The position numbers were made by a program, and so were the translations under genes. This document shows, piece after piece, positions 28,491-39,321 of a stretch of DNA of 64,000 nt (the first letter of the stretch is position 1; each line of letters begins with the position of its first letter). The stretch covers positions 124,001 through 188,000 of the forward strand of contig NZ_FOWP01000011.1 of the NCBI RefSeq assembly GCF_900115475.1. Direction: 5' to 3'. The DNA is from Ectopseudomonas composti. Its GTDB lineage: Bacteria; Pseudomonadota; Gammaproteobacteria; Pseudomonadales; Pseudomonadaceae. The notes beneath the pieces were generated by a model. The model was not told the origin of the DNA and did not search any database. It saw only the letters and a list, made by a program, of their open reading frames with translations.

Positions 28491-31369
28491 TGGCTGTCCA
28501 GGTGCAGGGTGGTGAGCACGCGGCCGTCGGCTTCGGGGTCACCCAGGTTGGCATCGATCAGATAGACGCGTTCATCGTACAACCCGCCTTGCTCAACCAG
28601 ATAATCCTTGATCGTTGCAGCGCGTTGCTGAGCCAGTTGGCGCAGCAACAGCTTGCTCTTGGCCCAGGAGTCCAGCACGGCCTTGCGCATGTTCTGCTGG
28701 CGTTGCTCGCTGTCCAGCTCGCTCCATTCGGCAGGGGGCTGCTGTTTGAGGCGGGCGCGGTAGATGCCTTCGAGCAAGGCGGCCTGTTCGTCCTCGGCCA
28801 CCGTCAGCTCGTCGGGGCTGGCCGGCACCTTGTCACCGCGGCGCTGCAGGACCTTGTACCAGGTTTCGCGGAATTCGCGTTGCAGGCGCTGTTCGGCCAG
28901 CAGCGGGCCGTCGGCGCTCTGCGCAGCCTGGCCTTCGACCTCCAGACGCAGATTGGGGCGTTCCTCGAGCGCTTTTGCCAGAGTGTCCAGGGCCTGGCGT
29001 GCGTCGCCTTCCAACTCTGCAGAGCCGGCGCTGAATGGCACGGTACTGAGATCGACATTGCTGCCGCCGACAAGGCCGGCGATGAACTTGAACGGTGCCT
29101 GTGCCGCGCGCAACACCAGATTGCGCAGGGTCTGCCAGACGATGGGCATGACGCTGAACTGTGGATTGTTCAGGTCGCCCTGTACCGGCAGCTCGATGGA
29201 GATGCGCCCCTGAGTGTCCTTGAGCAGGGCCACAGCCAGGCGAATCGGCAGGTCCACGGCATCCGGACTGTCGACCCGTTCACCCAGTTGCAGATTCTCC
29301 ACCAGCACCTTGTTCTCGGCATTGAGCTGGCCCTTCTCGATGCGGTAGTGCAGGTCGAGGTTGAGGCGGCCCTTGCGGATGCGGTAGCCGGCGAATTTGC
29401 CGGAGTAGGGGGTAATGGTGGTCAGCTCGACGTTCTTGAAGCTGGTGGCGATGTCCAGGCTGTTGAGCGGATCGAACGGCGTCAGCTTGCCCTTGATGCT
29501 CATCGGTGCGTAGCGGTCGACCTTGCCCTGGATATCGACGCTGGCTGCCTGTGGTTTTTGATTGTCGAGTACGCCGATGCGGCCGTTCATCTGCTGAACC
29601 GCGGTGGCGAAGCTGGGGGTCAGGCTGAAGTCGGCGAAGTTGGCCGAACCGTCATTGATCGCTACGCCGCCAATGCGGATCGCCAGCGGCTTGCCTGTAT
29701 CCGCCTTGCTCTCGCTCGGCGCATCTGGCTGCGGCACGATCAGCTCGCTGACGTTGGTTGTGAGGTTCTCGTTGATCACGAAGCGCGCGTAAGGCTGATC
29801 CAGCTCGACACGCTCGATGACCAGGCTTTCACCATGGCGATAGTCGAGGCCGCCCACCCGTACCTGTTTCCAGCGCACGAAGTCGCGTTCACGCAGAGTA
29901 TCCAGTGTGTGCAGTTGATCGACCTTGGCGCTGCCGGTGATGCTGAGTGCCAGCGGTTCGGTGCTCTTGAGTTGCACGTCGAGGTCACTGCCAAGCAGGC
30001 CGCTGCGCAGCTCCAGGTGAATGAAGGGGCTCAGATAGGCCTGTGCCAGGCGCAGGTCGATGTCTTGCGTGCTGACCTTGAGTTGGGCGCTGGTCGGGCT
30101 CAGTTGCACGTTGCCGGCCGCCTGCAGCTTGCCCTGCTTGCCCAGGCCGCTGTCGAGCCTGAGGTCGAAGGGCTTGTCGCCGAGGCTGTCGAAATTCTTC
30201 AGGTCGAGGTTCAGCGGGCCGACCTCCACGGCCACTTCCTGCTGCGGTACGCGGTCGGCCAGGTGAGCCTTGTAGTCGCGTAGTTGCACATCCTGCAGCA
30301 GCACCTGCCAGGGCTTGCTCTCGTTGGCCTGCTGCGCGGGCTCGGTAGCCTCGCTTTTGGCACCCGCGGGCTTGGCGAACAGTTTCTGCCAGTCCAGCTG
30401 GCCGTCGGCTTCGCGTGCCGCCCAGGCCTCCAGGCCCTGGCTGCGCACCTGACCGACCACTACCAGTTGCTTGGCCAGGTCAAGGCTGGTGTTGTCGATC
30501 TCCAGGCGTTGCAGGCGTACCAACGGCTTGCCTTGTGGGTCGTCGATGGCGAATGGAGCCAGCTGTACCTTGATCTTGCTCAACTGCAGTTCGGTACCGC
30601 TGGACAGGTCGAGGCGATAGTCGCTGCTGAGGTCGACCTGACCTTCTTTCAGTACCAGTGGCAAGGCATCCCGTACGTAAGGCCAGAAGGTGCTCAGGCG
30701 GCCATCGCTGACGCTCAGGCTACCGCTGGAGCTGATCGGTGTCAGGCTGACCTGACCGCGCCAGTCGACTTGCGCGCCGTGTGGGCCGCTGGCGGTCATG
30801 GTCATTTCGGCGTTGTCACCGGCCAGGGTGCTGAGGTTGTTGAGTTCCAGGTCGAGTGCGTCATAGGCGAACTCCACGGCCTCGCTCGGGCGCAGGTCCT
30901 GGAAGCGCAGTGACTTCTCACGCAGACGAATGCTGTCGATGCGCAGCGGGAAGGGCTCGCTGCTCTCTTTCTTGGGTTCCGCCTGGCTTTCCGGCAGTAG
31001 GAACAACTGGGTGAGATTGAGCGTACCGTCTTTGGCGAACAGTATTTCGGTGCGTGCACCGTCGAGTTCGACGTCGCTCAGGTGCAAGGCACCGTTCCAC
31101 AAACTGTCGCCCTGCAGGTTGGCGTAGAGGCGCTGGAAGCTCAGTTGCTCCTGGCCGCTCTCGCCGACACGCAGACCCCACAGGCTCAGTTCGAGCGTGA
31201 AGGGGTTGAGCTGCACACGCTGCAGCGAGGCCGGCACCGTGGCGTACTGCGCCAACTGCTGGTTGGCGATACGCAGGGCGATACCCGGCAGTATCAGAAA
31301 GCCGATCAGGCTGTAGAGGAAAACGGTGATCAACAGTGCGCTCAGCGCGCGCTTCAGTCCTTTGGGCAT
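28487..31369 (-). CDS. DUF748 (AsmA-like) inner-membrane anchored protein
   Basis: 960 aa. One N-terminal transmembrane helix (about residues 9-33, ALLITVFLYSLIGFLILPGIAL) anchors a very large periplasmic protein of repeated beta-rich segments (YANLQGDSLWNGALHLSDVELDG, VSTQDIDLRLAQAYLSPF), as in AsmA/DUF748 proteins thought to bridge the periplasm for lipid transport. Near the C terminus, PFSAGSAELEGDARQALDTLAKALEERPNLRLEVEGQA resembles an OmpA-like C-terminal segment. It is followed directly by the two DUF2845 genes. The role here is inferred from the family only. Confidence 0.88.
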   Translation of the reverse strand: MPKGLKRALSALLITVFLYSLIGFLILPGIALRIANQQLAQYATVPASLQRVQLNPFTLELSLWGLRVGESGQEQLSFQRLYANLQGDSLWNGALHLSDVELDGARTEILFAKDGTLNLTQLFLLPESQAEPKKESSEPFPLRIDSIRLREKSLRFQDLRPSEAVEFAYDALDLELNNLSTLAGDNAEMTMTASGPHGAQVDWRGQVSLTPISSSGSLSVSDGRLSTFWPYVRDALPLVLKEGQVDLSSDYRLDLSSGTELQLSKIKVQLAPFAIDDPQGKPLVRLQRLEIDNTSLDLAKQLVVVGQVRSQGLEAWAAREADGQLDWQKLFAKPAGAKSEATEPAQQANESKPWQVLLQDVQLRDYKAHLADRVPQQEVAVEVGPLNLDLKNFDSLGDKPFDLRLDSGLGKQGKLQAAGNVQLSPTSAQLKVSTQDIDLRLAQAYLSPFIHLELRSGLLGSDLDVQLKSTEPLALSITGSAKVDQLHTLDTLRERDFVRWKQVRVGGLDYRHGESLVIERVELDQPYARFVINENLTTNVSELIVPQPDAPSESKADTGKPLAIRIGGVAINDGSANFADFSLTPSFATAVQQMNGRIGVLDNQKPQAASVDIQGKVDRYAPMSIKGKLTPFDPLNSLDIATSFKNVELTTITPYSGKFAGYRIRKGRLNLDLHYRIEKGQLNAENKVLVENLQLGERVDSPDAVDLPIRLAVALLKDTQGRISIELPVQGDLNNPQFSVMPIVWQTLRNLVLRAAQAPFKFIAGLVGGSNVDLSTVPFSAGSAELEGDARQALDTLAKALEERPNLRLEVEGQAAQSADGPLLAEQRLQREFRETWYKVLQRRGDKVPASPDELTVAEDEQAALLEGIYRARLKQQPPAEWSELDSEQRQQNMRKAVLDSWAKSKLLLRQLAQQRAATIKDYLVEQGGLYDERVYLIDANLGDPEADGRVLTTLHLDSQ

Positions 31370-31471
31370 GGCTTGGCGTCATCTATCCAGACGAGGAGAC
31401 GACTTGGAGTATGGCACGGCGGTTCAGTTCCGGTCGTTACAGGCGCATTCAGCGTGAACGATTTTCTCGCT

Positions 31472-32488
31472 TCACAGCTGCAGGACCAGGGTTTTCAGCG
31501 GAGGTTTACCGTCTTGCGAAGGGAAGTCCGGTGCGGGGGCGATCACCTGGCAGTCTCGCACCGGGCGGCCGAGCTTCTCGGCACAGCGCAGCACTTGAGC
31601 ACGCCAGTCGCTCATCTCCACTTTCGCCAGGTTGTTGCAGCACACCAGCGTGCCGCCTTCGGCAGTGGCCAGCAGGGCCGGCTTGAGCAGGCTCTGGTAG
31701 TCACGCAGCAGGTCGACCGTACCAAAAGCGCTCTTGGCCCAGGCCGGCGGGTCGAGGAAAACCAGGTCGAACTGTCGCGGTTGCAGGCGCGGGTAACTCG
31801 GCAGTTTCTGCCCTCGACGGCTGCTGATGGGAAGATCGGCCAACTGACGAATCGCCGGGAAATAGTCCGACTGGATGAATTGCATAGGCAGCAACTCGGG
31901 GTTCAGCGTGCCGTTCTCCTGGCCCACGGCGAGATTGCCTTGAGCGAAGTCGAGGTTGACCACCTCGCGCGCACCGCCCGCTGCCGCGCACAGACCGACG
32001 CCGCAGGTGTAGGCGAACAGGTTGAGTACGGATTTGCCGGCGCTGTTGCTCTTGACCCAGCCGCGGGCGTTGCGCAGGTCGAGAAACAGCAGCGGGTCCT
32101 GCCCGGCATGACGACCACGTACGCGATAGTTCAGGCCCCACTCGTGGCCGATCAGGTCCTCCAGGGCGGCTTCGCTGGGCTGGAACAGAGTCGGATCGCG
32201 ATCAATGCGCGAGTTGCCCTTGGAGCGGTCGTTGTAGACCAGTAACAGTAGTTGCCCCAGAGCGGTTTCGACGCTACCGGCGATGGCGTGCAGATCGCTG
32301 GCTTCAAGTGGCTGATGAAAGCTCTGCACCAGCAACTGCGGACCGTAGCGGTCTACGGTCAGGCCCGGTGCGCCTTCCAGGCTGCCGTGGAACAGGCGGT
32401 AGCAGTCGGTGCCTTGGGCGTGCAGCTCTGTGAGCAGGGTTTTGCGAGCGGCGAGGGCGGCGCGCAGCGCCTGGTCAAGAGAAGGCAT
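31472..32488 (-). CDS. RlmI-like class I SAM-dependent methyltransferase
   Basis: 338 aa. The N-terminal part (YRLFHGSLEGAPGLTVDRYGPQLLVQ) resembles the RlmI/RlmK RNA methyltransferase linker domain, but a PUA domain before it is not evident. The Rossmann core shows VLNLFAYTCGVGLCAAAGGA (SAM loop), VVNLDFAQGNLAVGQEN, and the catalytic-type LVFLDPPAWAKSAFG. The target is probably rRNA, but the nucleotide cannot be read from sequence. No close operon partner: it lies 102 bp upstream of the DUF748 gene on the same strand. Confidence 0.82.
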   Translation of the reverse strand: MPSLDQALRAALAARKTLLTELHAQGTDCYRLFHGSLEGAPGLTVDRYGPQLLVQSFHQPLEASDLHAIAGSVETALGQLLLLVYNDRSKGNSRIDRDPTLFQPSEAALEDLIGHEWGLNYRVRGRHAGQDPLLFLDLRNARGWVKSNSAGKSVLNLFAYTCGVGLCAAAGGAREVVNLDFAQGNLAVGQENGTLNPELLPMQFIQSDYFPAIRQLADLPISSRRGQKLPSYPRLQPRQFDLVFLDPPAWAKSAFGTVDLLRDYQSLLKPALLATAEGGTLVCCNNLAKVEMSDWRAQVLRCAEKLGRPVRDCQVIAPAPDFPSQDGKPPLKTLVLQL

Positions 32489-32585
32489 GCGCGGCGTCTC
32501 GGAGAAAGGAAGGCCGGAAGTTTATCAAGAAACGCAGCGGGGGATGGAGCCAGGCGGGTGCGACCTGGGGCGGTTGTAACCCGCC

Positions 32586-33458
32586 TTACAGGCGCTGCGC
32601 TAGACGACGTTGGGCGCGTTGTGCGGCGCTGTTACGAATCGCCCAGCGCAGCAGTGCGGCGGTGCGTTGCACACTGCTGCGAATCAGCGGACGGCGCCAG
32701 GGCGCCTGATGTTCACCGAGCAGCTCGCTGGCCCAGTCCGGCAGCAGGTCCACACCGGCCTGCATCATCAGGTTGCCGAAGGGCCTGGCGAGAATATTGG
32801 GCATCGGTGCTGCATACATCAATCGCACCACTTCGCGGGTTCGCGCATCACACAGCAACTGCGGGCGCATGCACTCAAGGTAGTCGCTGATGGCTCGGCA
32901 CGACTTGGGCACGTCCTGCGCGCCGAGGCGTTCGGCGATCAACGCCACTTCGCGGTAGTAGCGATCCTGCTCGGCCACCGCTAACTGCGGGTCGACATAG
33001 CGCAGGTAACCGGCGAGAAACTGGCTGACCTCGGAGACATGCACCCAGGTCAGCAGCTCGGGATCACTGGCGGCATAGGGGCGACCGTCTGGCGCGCTGC
33101 CGACCACCTGCAGATGGATGGTGCGCACCTTGTCGAGCAACTGCTCGGCATCATGCAGGCCACCGTAGGTGGTGCCGGCGATGAACAGGCTGGTACGGCG
33201 TAGGCGACCGAGCATGTCCTGGCGGAAGGTGGAGTGATCCCACACCCCGGCCAGTGCCAGCGGGTGGAGCATCTGCAGGAGCAGGGCGGAGATACCGCCG
33301 ACCATCATCGCAGTAAAGTCGGCGTGGATTTTCCAGACCATCGACTCGGGGCCGAACAGGCCGGCATCACCGCGCGGCTGGTCGAGGTCGAGCACGCCCA
33401 GTGAGGCGCCGGTGAGGCTGTGTACCTGTTTTTCGATCTGACGACGTAGGCTTTCCAT
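32586..33458 (-). CDS. DUF2236 / MpaB-type oxygenase-family protein
   Basis: 290 aa. The start at 33458 is chosen over a long upstream extension that would overlap the acs end and is not conserved-looking. Features fitting DUF2236 (heme-binding ER/MpaB/latex-clearing family) are FGPESMVWKIHADFTAMMVGGISALLLQMLHPLALAGVWDHS, DMLGRLRRTSLFIAGTTYGG and TWVHVSEVSQFLAGYLRY, including the conserved HP-A and V-H motifs. Substrate unknown. It follows acs on the same strand after a hairpin. Confidence 0.83.
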   Translation of the reverse strand: MESLRRQIEKQVHSLTGASLGVLDLDQPRGDAGLFGPESMVWKIHADFTAMMVGGISALLLQMLHPLALAGVWDHSTFRQDMLGRLRRTSLFIAGTTYGGLHDAEQLLDKVRTIHLQVVGSAPDGRPYAASDPELLTWVHVSEVSQFLAGYLRYVDPQLAVAEQDRYYREVALIAERLGAQDVPKSCRAISDYLECMRPQLLCDARTREVVRLMYAAPMPNILARPFGNLMMQAGVDLLPDWASELLGEHQAPWRRPLIRSSVQRTAALLRWAIRNSAAQRAQRRLAQRL

Positions 33459-33501
33459 GGCGCGCAGTTTCGGCGCTTGGCTGGCCCAAGGCAAGATGCC
33501 G

Positions 33502-33525
33502 CCTTGCCCCGCGTGCGGGGCAAGG
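33502..33525 (-). terminator. Hairpin after acs
   Basis: CCTTGCCCC and GGGGCAAGG form a stem around GCGTGC, just downstream of the acs stop codon. There is no T tract, so it may be a transcript-end or processing structure rather than a classic terminator. Confidence 0.5.
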
Positions 33526-33535
33526 GGCGTGTGGC

Positions 33536-35473
<1,938 letters not shown>

Positions 35474-35591
35474 GGCGGGGTCCTTGTAATTGTTTGTCCG
35501 CAACAGACACAAGGGTGCACCCAAGCAGGCGCTTGGTTCAAGGGGCGATGTTCGCGTGAGTCGGTGTTTGTCGAGGCGATGTGAGTCATTA

Positions 35592-35622
35592 ACGCTGCCC
35601 GGCAAGCCGAGCTGGGCAGCGT
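35592..35622 (-). terminator. Terminator-like hairpin after pgi
   Basis: ACGCTGCCC and GGGCAGCGT form a 9-bp stem 14 bp after the pgi stop codon; read leftward it is followed by TAATG with little T tract. Confidence 0.6.
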
Positions 35623-35635
35623 GAAGCGGCGCAAA

Positions 35636-37300
35636 TCAGCCGCGATGATGCTCGCGGAAGTGATCGATCAGGCCCTGGGTCGAGGCGTCCGATGCGCTGC
35701 TTTCGACCTGGCCGGTCAGGCGCTGATAGACCTCCTTGCCCATCTCCTTGCCCAGCTCGACACCCCACTGATCGAAGGCATTGATGCCCCAGATCGCGCT
35801 TTGCACGAATACCTTGTGCTCGTACAGCGCCACCAGCGCACCCAGCTCGAACGGTGCGATGCGATTCATCACCAGGATGTTGCTCGGACGGTTGCCGGGG
35901 ATGACCTTGTGCGGCGCCAGGCGTTGCACTTCGGCTTCGCTCATGCCCTTGGCGCGCAGCTCGGCCTCGGCCTCTTCGCGCGTCTTGCCCTGCATCAGCG
36001 CCTGGGCCTGTGACAGGCAGTTGGCGAACAGCCACTGGTGATGGTCGGACAGCGGGTTGTAGCTGTTGACCGGGACGATGAAGTCCGCTGGCACCAGCAG
36101 GCGGCCCTGGTGCAGCAACTGATGGTAGGCGTGCTGGCCGTTGCAGCCGACGCCACCCCAGATGATCGGCCCGGTGGCGATGTCCAGCGCGCTGCCGTCC
36201 TGGCGCACGCTCTTGCCGTTGGACTCCATGTCCAGCTGCTGCAGGTGCTTGGTGAAGTTACGCAGGTAGTGGTCGTAAGGCAGGATCGCGTGGCTCTGCG
36301 CGCCCCAGAAATTGGTGTACCAGATGCCCAGCAGAGCCATCAGCACCGGCATGTTCTCGGCCAGCGGCGCCTGGGTGAAGTGCTGGTCCATGGCGTAGGC
36401 ACCGGCCAGCAGTTCCTTGAAGTTGGAGATACCGATCGCCAGGGCGATGGGCAGGCCGATGGCCGACCACAGCGAGTAACGCCCGCCGACCCAGTCCCAC
36501 ATGGGGAAGATGTTCTCTTCGCCGATACCGAACTCGATGGCCGCCTTGCGATTACTGGTCACCGCGATGAAGTGACGGTGCAACTCTTCTTCCGGACCAC
36601 CCATGGCCAGATACCAGTCACGTGCGGCCAGGGTGTTCTTGAGGGTTTCCAGGGTGCCGAAGGACTTGCTGGAAACGATGAACAGCGTGGTTTCCGGGTC
36701 GAGGCGAGCAGTCAGCTCGCGGAACTCGCTGCCGTCGATATTGGCCAGGTAATGGCAGCGCACACCGCGTTGGGTGAACGGGCGCAGCGCTTCTGAAACC
36801 AGTTGCGGGCCGAGGAAGGAGCCACCGATGCCGATGTTCACCACTTCCTTGATCGGTTTCTCGCTGTAACCACGCCACAGGCCGCTATGAATGCGGCTGA
36901 CCAGCTCGGTGACCTGATTCAGGACCCGGTGTACCTCGGGAATAATGTCACTACCGTCGACCAGCAGGCGGCGGCCGATGGGGCTACGCAGCGCCGTGTG
37001 CAAGGCCGCGCGGCTTTCCGAAGCATTGACCTGCTCGCCGTTGTACAGGGCCGCGATGGACTCGTGCAGGCCAGCCTGCTCGGCCAGTTGAATCAGCAGC
37101 TCGAGGCCGCGTTCATCGATCAGGTTCTTCGAGTAATCCAGCAGCAGGCCGCAGCTATCGAGGGAAAAGCGCTGGAAGCGCCGTGCATCTGCGGTGAAGG
37201 CCTCGCGCATGCTGAACCCTGCCATCTCGGCACGATGCTGTTGCAGGGCCTGCCAGGCGGGCAGAGTGGTGACGTCTTGAGGCTGCTGGTAATAGGCCAT
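35636..37300 (-). CDS. pgi: Glucose-6-phosphate isomerase
   Basis: 554 aa. Pgi interconverts glucose-6-phosphate and fructose-6-phosphate. Signature segments are visible: VVNIGIGGSFLGPQLVSEAL, FIVSSKSFGTLETLKN, WDWVGGRYSLWSAIGLPIAL and the C-terminal GINAFDQWGVELGKEMG motif with the catalytic Lys. The ATG at 37300 follows GGAGCTCC. Panto-operon gene panC lies just upstream on the same strand but is cut off by a terminator. Confidence 0.97.
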   Translation of the reverse strand: MAYYQQPQDVTTLPAWQALQQHRAEMAGFSMREAFTADARRFQRFSLDSCGLLLDYSKNLIDERGLELLIQLAEQAGLHESIAALYNGEQVNASESRAALHTALRSPIGRRLLVDGSDIIPEVHRVLNQVTELVSRIHSGLWRGYSEKPIKEVVNIGIGGSFLGPQLVSEALRPFTQRGVRCHYLANIDGSEFRELTARLDPETTLFIVSSKSFGTLETLKNTLAARDWYLAMGGPEEELHRHFIAVTSNRKAAIEFGIGEENIFPMWDWVGGRYSLWSAIGLPIALAIGISNFKELLAGAYAMDQHFTQAPLAENMPVLMALLGIWYTNFWGAQSHAILPYDHYLRNFTKHLQQLDMESNGKSVRQDGSALDIATGPIIWGGVGCNGQHAYHQLLHQGRLLVPADFIVPVNSYNPLSDHHQWLFANCLSQAQALMQGKTREEAEAELRAKGMSEAEVQRLAPHKVIPGNRPSNILVMNRIAPFELGALVALYEHKVFVQSAIWGINAFDQWGVELGKEMGKEVYQRLTGQVESSASDASTQGLIDHFREHHRG

Positions 37301-37326
37301 TGGAGCTCCTGATCCGCAAAAGCAAA

Positions 37327-37348
37327 AGGCCCGGATCAATCCGGGCCT
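37327..37348 (-). terminator. Intrinsic terminator between panC and pgi
   Basis: AGGCCCGG (37327-37334) and CCGGGCCT (37341-37348) form a stem around ATCAAT; read leftward it is followed by TTTTGCTTTT. It ends the panB-panC transcript before pgi. In P. aeruginosa panD sits between these genes; no room for it exists here. Confidence 0.88.
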
Positions 37349-37380
37349 CTAAGAGTGTAACCGTCTGCCTTTGCAGGCAT

Positions 37381-38238
37381 CTACTGGCCTGGCAGTTCCA
37401 CCACAAGATTGTCGATCAGGCGCGTGCTACCCAGGTGGGCGGCGGTAAGGATCACCAGATGACGATCATCGACCTGTGCCGGGCGCAGGTTCACGGCGTT
37501 GCGAATTTCCAGGTAGTCGGGTTGGAAACCCGCGTCCTTTTGCTGGGCTTGTGCCTGGCCGATCAGCCTCTGGTAGTCGCGGGCGCCGCGGCGCAGTTCC
37601 TCTGCAATCGCTTGCAGGCCTCGATACAGCATCGGCGCGAGTGCGCGTTGCTCGGCGTTGAGGTAACCGTTACGCGAGGACAGTGCAAGGCCGTCCTCGG
37701 CGCGTTGCGTCGAGGCACCGATGATCTGGATCGGCATGTTCAGGTCCTGCACCAGAGCGCGGATCACCGCCAGTTGCTGGTAGTCCTTCTCGCCGAACAC
37801 GGCCAGGTCCGGCTGAACCATGTTGAACAGCTTGGTCACCACCGTCGCCACACCCTCGAAATGCCCTGGTCGGCTGGCGCCGCAAAGGCCTTCGGAAACG
37901 CCGGGAACGCTCACACGAGTCTGGTCGCCCATGCCGTGTGGATAGATTTCCGCGACATCGGGGTGAAACAGCAAGTGGCAGCCGGCCGCCAGCAACTTTT
38001 CCTGGTCGGCGGCGAGGGTGCGGGGGTACTTGTCCAGGTCTTCACCCGCGCCGAACTGCAGCGGGTTGACGAAGATGCTGGCGACCACGAAGTCGGCGCG
38101 TTGGGCGGCGATTTCCACCAGCGAAACGTGGCCCGCATGCAGATTGCCCATGGTCGGTACGAGGCCGATCTGCTTGCCCTCGGCGCGTGCCTGAGCGATG
38201 GCTGCGCGCAGCTCGCGCAGGGTTTTCACCGTGGTCAT
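37381..38238 (-). CDS. panC: Pantothenate synthetase
   Basis: 285 aa. PanC joins pantoate and beta-alanine using ATP. The family motifs are LVPTMGNLHAGHVSLVE (the HIGH-like element), SIFVNPLQFGAGEDLDKYPRT, VFGEKDYQQLAVI and LALSSRNGYL (the KMSKS-like element). The start overlaps the panB stop by 4 bp, so panB-panC are translationally coupled. panD, which makes beta-alanine, is not in this window. Confidence 0.97.
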   Translation of the reverse strand: MTTVKTLRELRAAIAQARAEGKQIGLVPTMGNLHAGHVSLVEIAAQRADFVVASIFVNPLQFGAGEDLDKYPRTLAADQEKLLAAGCHLLFHPDVAEIYPHGMGDQTRVSVPGVSEGLCGASRPGHFEGVATVVTKLFNMVQPDLAVFGEKDYQQLAVIRALVQDLNMPIQIIGASTQRAEDGLALSSRNGYLNAEQRALAPMLYRGLQAIAEELRRGARDYQRLIGQAQAQQKDAGFQPDYLEIRNAVNLRPAQVDDRHLVILTAAHLGSTRLIDNLVVELPGQ

Positions 38239-39035
38239 GCGGAAAACCCATGTTCGGCGGCTGGAAAACTGCCGTCCTTGATGGCCTGTACGTAGGCACT
38301 GAAGGCACCCTGAATGCTGCTCTGGCCCTCCATGAAGTTGCGCACGAACTTCGGCGCCCGGCCGGACAGCGACAGCCCGAGCATGTCGTGCTGTACCAGG
38401 ACCTGGCCATCGGTGGCGCCGCCAGCGCCAATGCCGATCACCGGAATCTTCACCGCCTGGGTGATTTCCGCGGCCAGTTCGCTCGGTACGCATTCGAGCA
38501 GCAGCATGGCCGCACCGGCCTGCTCCAGTGCCATGGCGTCGGCACGCATCTGCCGTGCCTGCGCTTCCTGGCGGCCCTGAACCTTGTAGCCGCCGAGAAT
38601 GTTCACCGCTTGCGGTGTCAGCCCCAGGTGCGCGCATACCGGCACACCACGCTCCGCCAGCAGGCGGATCGGTTCGGCCAGCCAGCCGGCACCTTCCAGC
38701 TTGACCATGTGGGCACCGGCCTGCATCAGCCTGGCGCTGTTATGCAGGGCCTGCTCGGTGGTGGCGTAGGCCATGAACGGCAGATCGGTGACGATCAGTG
38801 CGCCCTGGTTGCCGCGTTTGACGCAGGCAGTGTGGTAGGCCATTTCCTCGACGCTGACCGGCAGGGTGCTGTCGTGGCCCTGCAGGACCATGCCCAGGGA
38901 GTCGCCGACCAGCAACACGTCGACACCCGCCTGGCAGGCCGTATGGGCGTAGGTGGCGTCATAGCAGGTCAGCATGGCGATTTTTTCACCGTTCTGCTTG
39001 AGGCTCTGCAGGGTGGTCAGGGTAACGTCAGGCAT
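38235..39035 (-). CDS. panB: 3-methyl-2-oxobutanoate hydroxymethyltransferase
   Basis: 266 aa. PanB makes ketopantoate from alpha-ketoisovalerate and methylene-tetrahydrofolate. Motifs: MLTCYDATYAHTACQAGVDVLLVGDSLGMVLQGHDSTLPV, LPFMAYATTEQAL, KLEGAGW, and VIGIGAGGATDGQVLVQHDMLGL, covering the metal and substrate sites of the TIM barrel. It heads a leftward panB-panC operon, with a 286-bp gap to folK upstream. Confidence 0.97.
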   Translation of the reverse strand: MPDVTLTTLQSLKQNGEKIAMLTCYDATYAHTACQAGVDVLLVGDSLGMVLQGHDSTLPVSVEEMAYHTACVKRGNQGALIVTDLPFMAYATTEQALHNSARLMQAGAHMVKLEGAGWLAEPIRLLAERGVPVCAHLGLTPQAVNILGGYKVQGRQEAQARQMRADAMALEQAGAAMLLLECVPSELAAEITQAVKIPVIGIGAGGATDGQVLVQHDMLGLSLSGRAPKFVRNFMEGQSSIQGAFSAYVQAIKDGSFPAAEHGFSA

Positions 39036-39129
39036 TTCAAAGGTCCTCGCTCAGGCTCGGTATACCGCTTCTATCTGGCTGCAATCCGGCCTGGATTGGC
39101 ATCAAAGGTGCGCCCGGCGCTGGGCGACG

Positions 39130-39200
39130 GGACGCCTATAGTCCAGATGGGGGGGCATGAAGTCAATTGCAGGTGTTACCGCTCTGTTACTGGCGTTACC
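39130..39200 (-). promoter_or_regulatory. Candidate panB promoter with GTAAC repeats
   Basis: Read leftward, three GTAAC-type half-sites (forward TGTTAC at 39174 and 39185, CGTTAC at 39194) lie directly upstream of TTGACT, a good -35, followed by a weak GACTAT -10 at 17 bp. The regular 9-11 bp spacing suggests a regulator-binding array. Low certainty on the -10. Confidence 0.35.
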
Positions 39201-39216
39201 GCCAATGCCCCTGGCG

Positions 39217-39246
39217 CAAGGCCGCGCTAGAGCCGGCGCGGCCTTG
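39217..39246. repeat. Hairpin in the folK-panB gap
   Basis: CAAGGCCGCGC (39217-39227) and GCGCGGCCTTG (39236-39246) form a perfect 11-bp stem about 75 bp after the folK stop codon. There is no T tract. It may end or stabilise the pcnB-folK transcript. Confidence 0.5.
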
Positions 39247-39321
39247 CGGCGGGTAGCAGGCGACGGTAACCGATGAGAAAAGCCAAGGCCGTTGGCGTGA
39301 AGGTGCGGCCTGGCTCGGCCA

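Noticed and set aside
28490..30283. A 597-codon rightward frame over the DUF748 gene
   Set aside because: Complement of a real 960-codon gene with signal anchor and family motifs; the antisense product has no family features.
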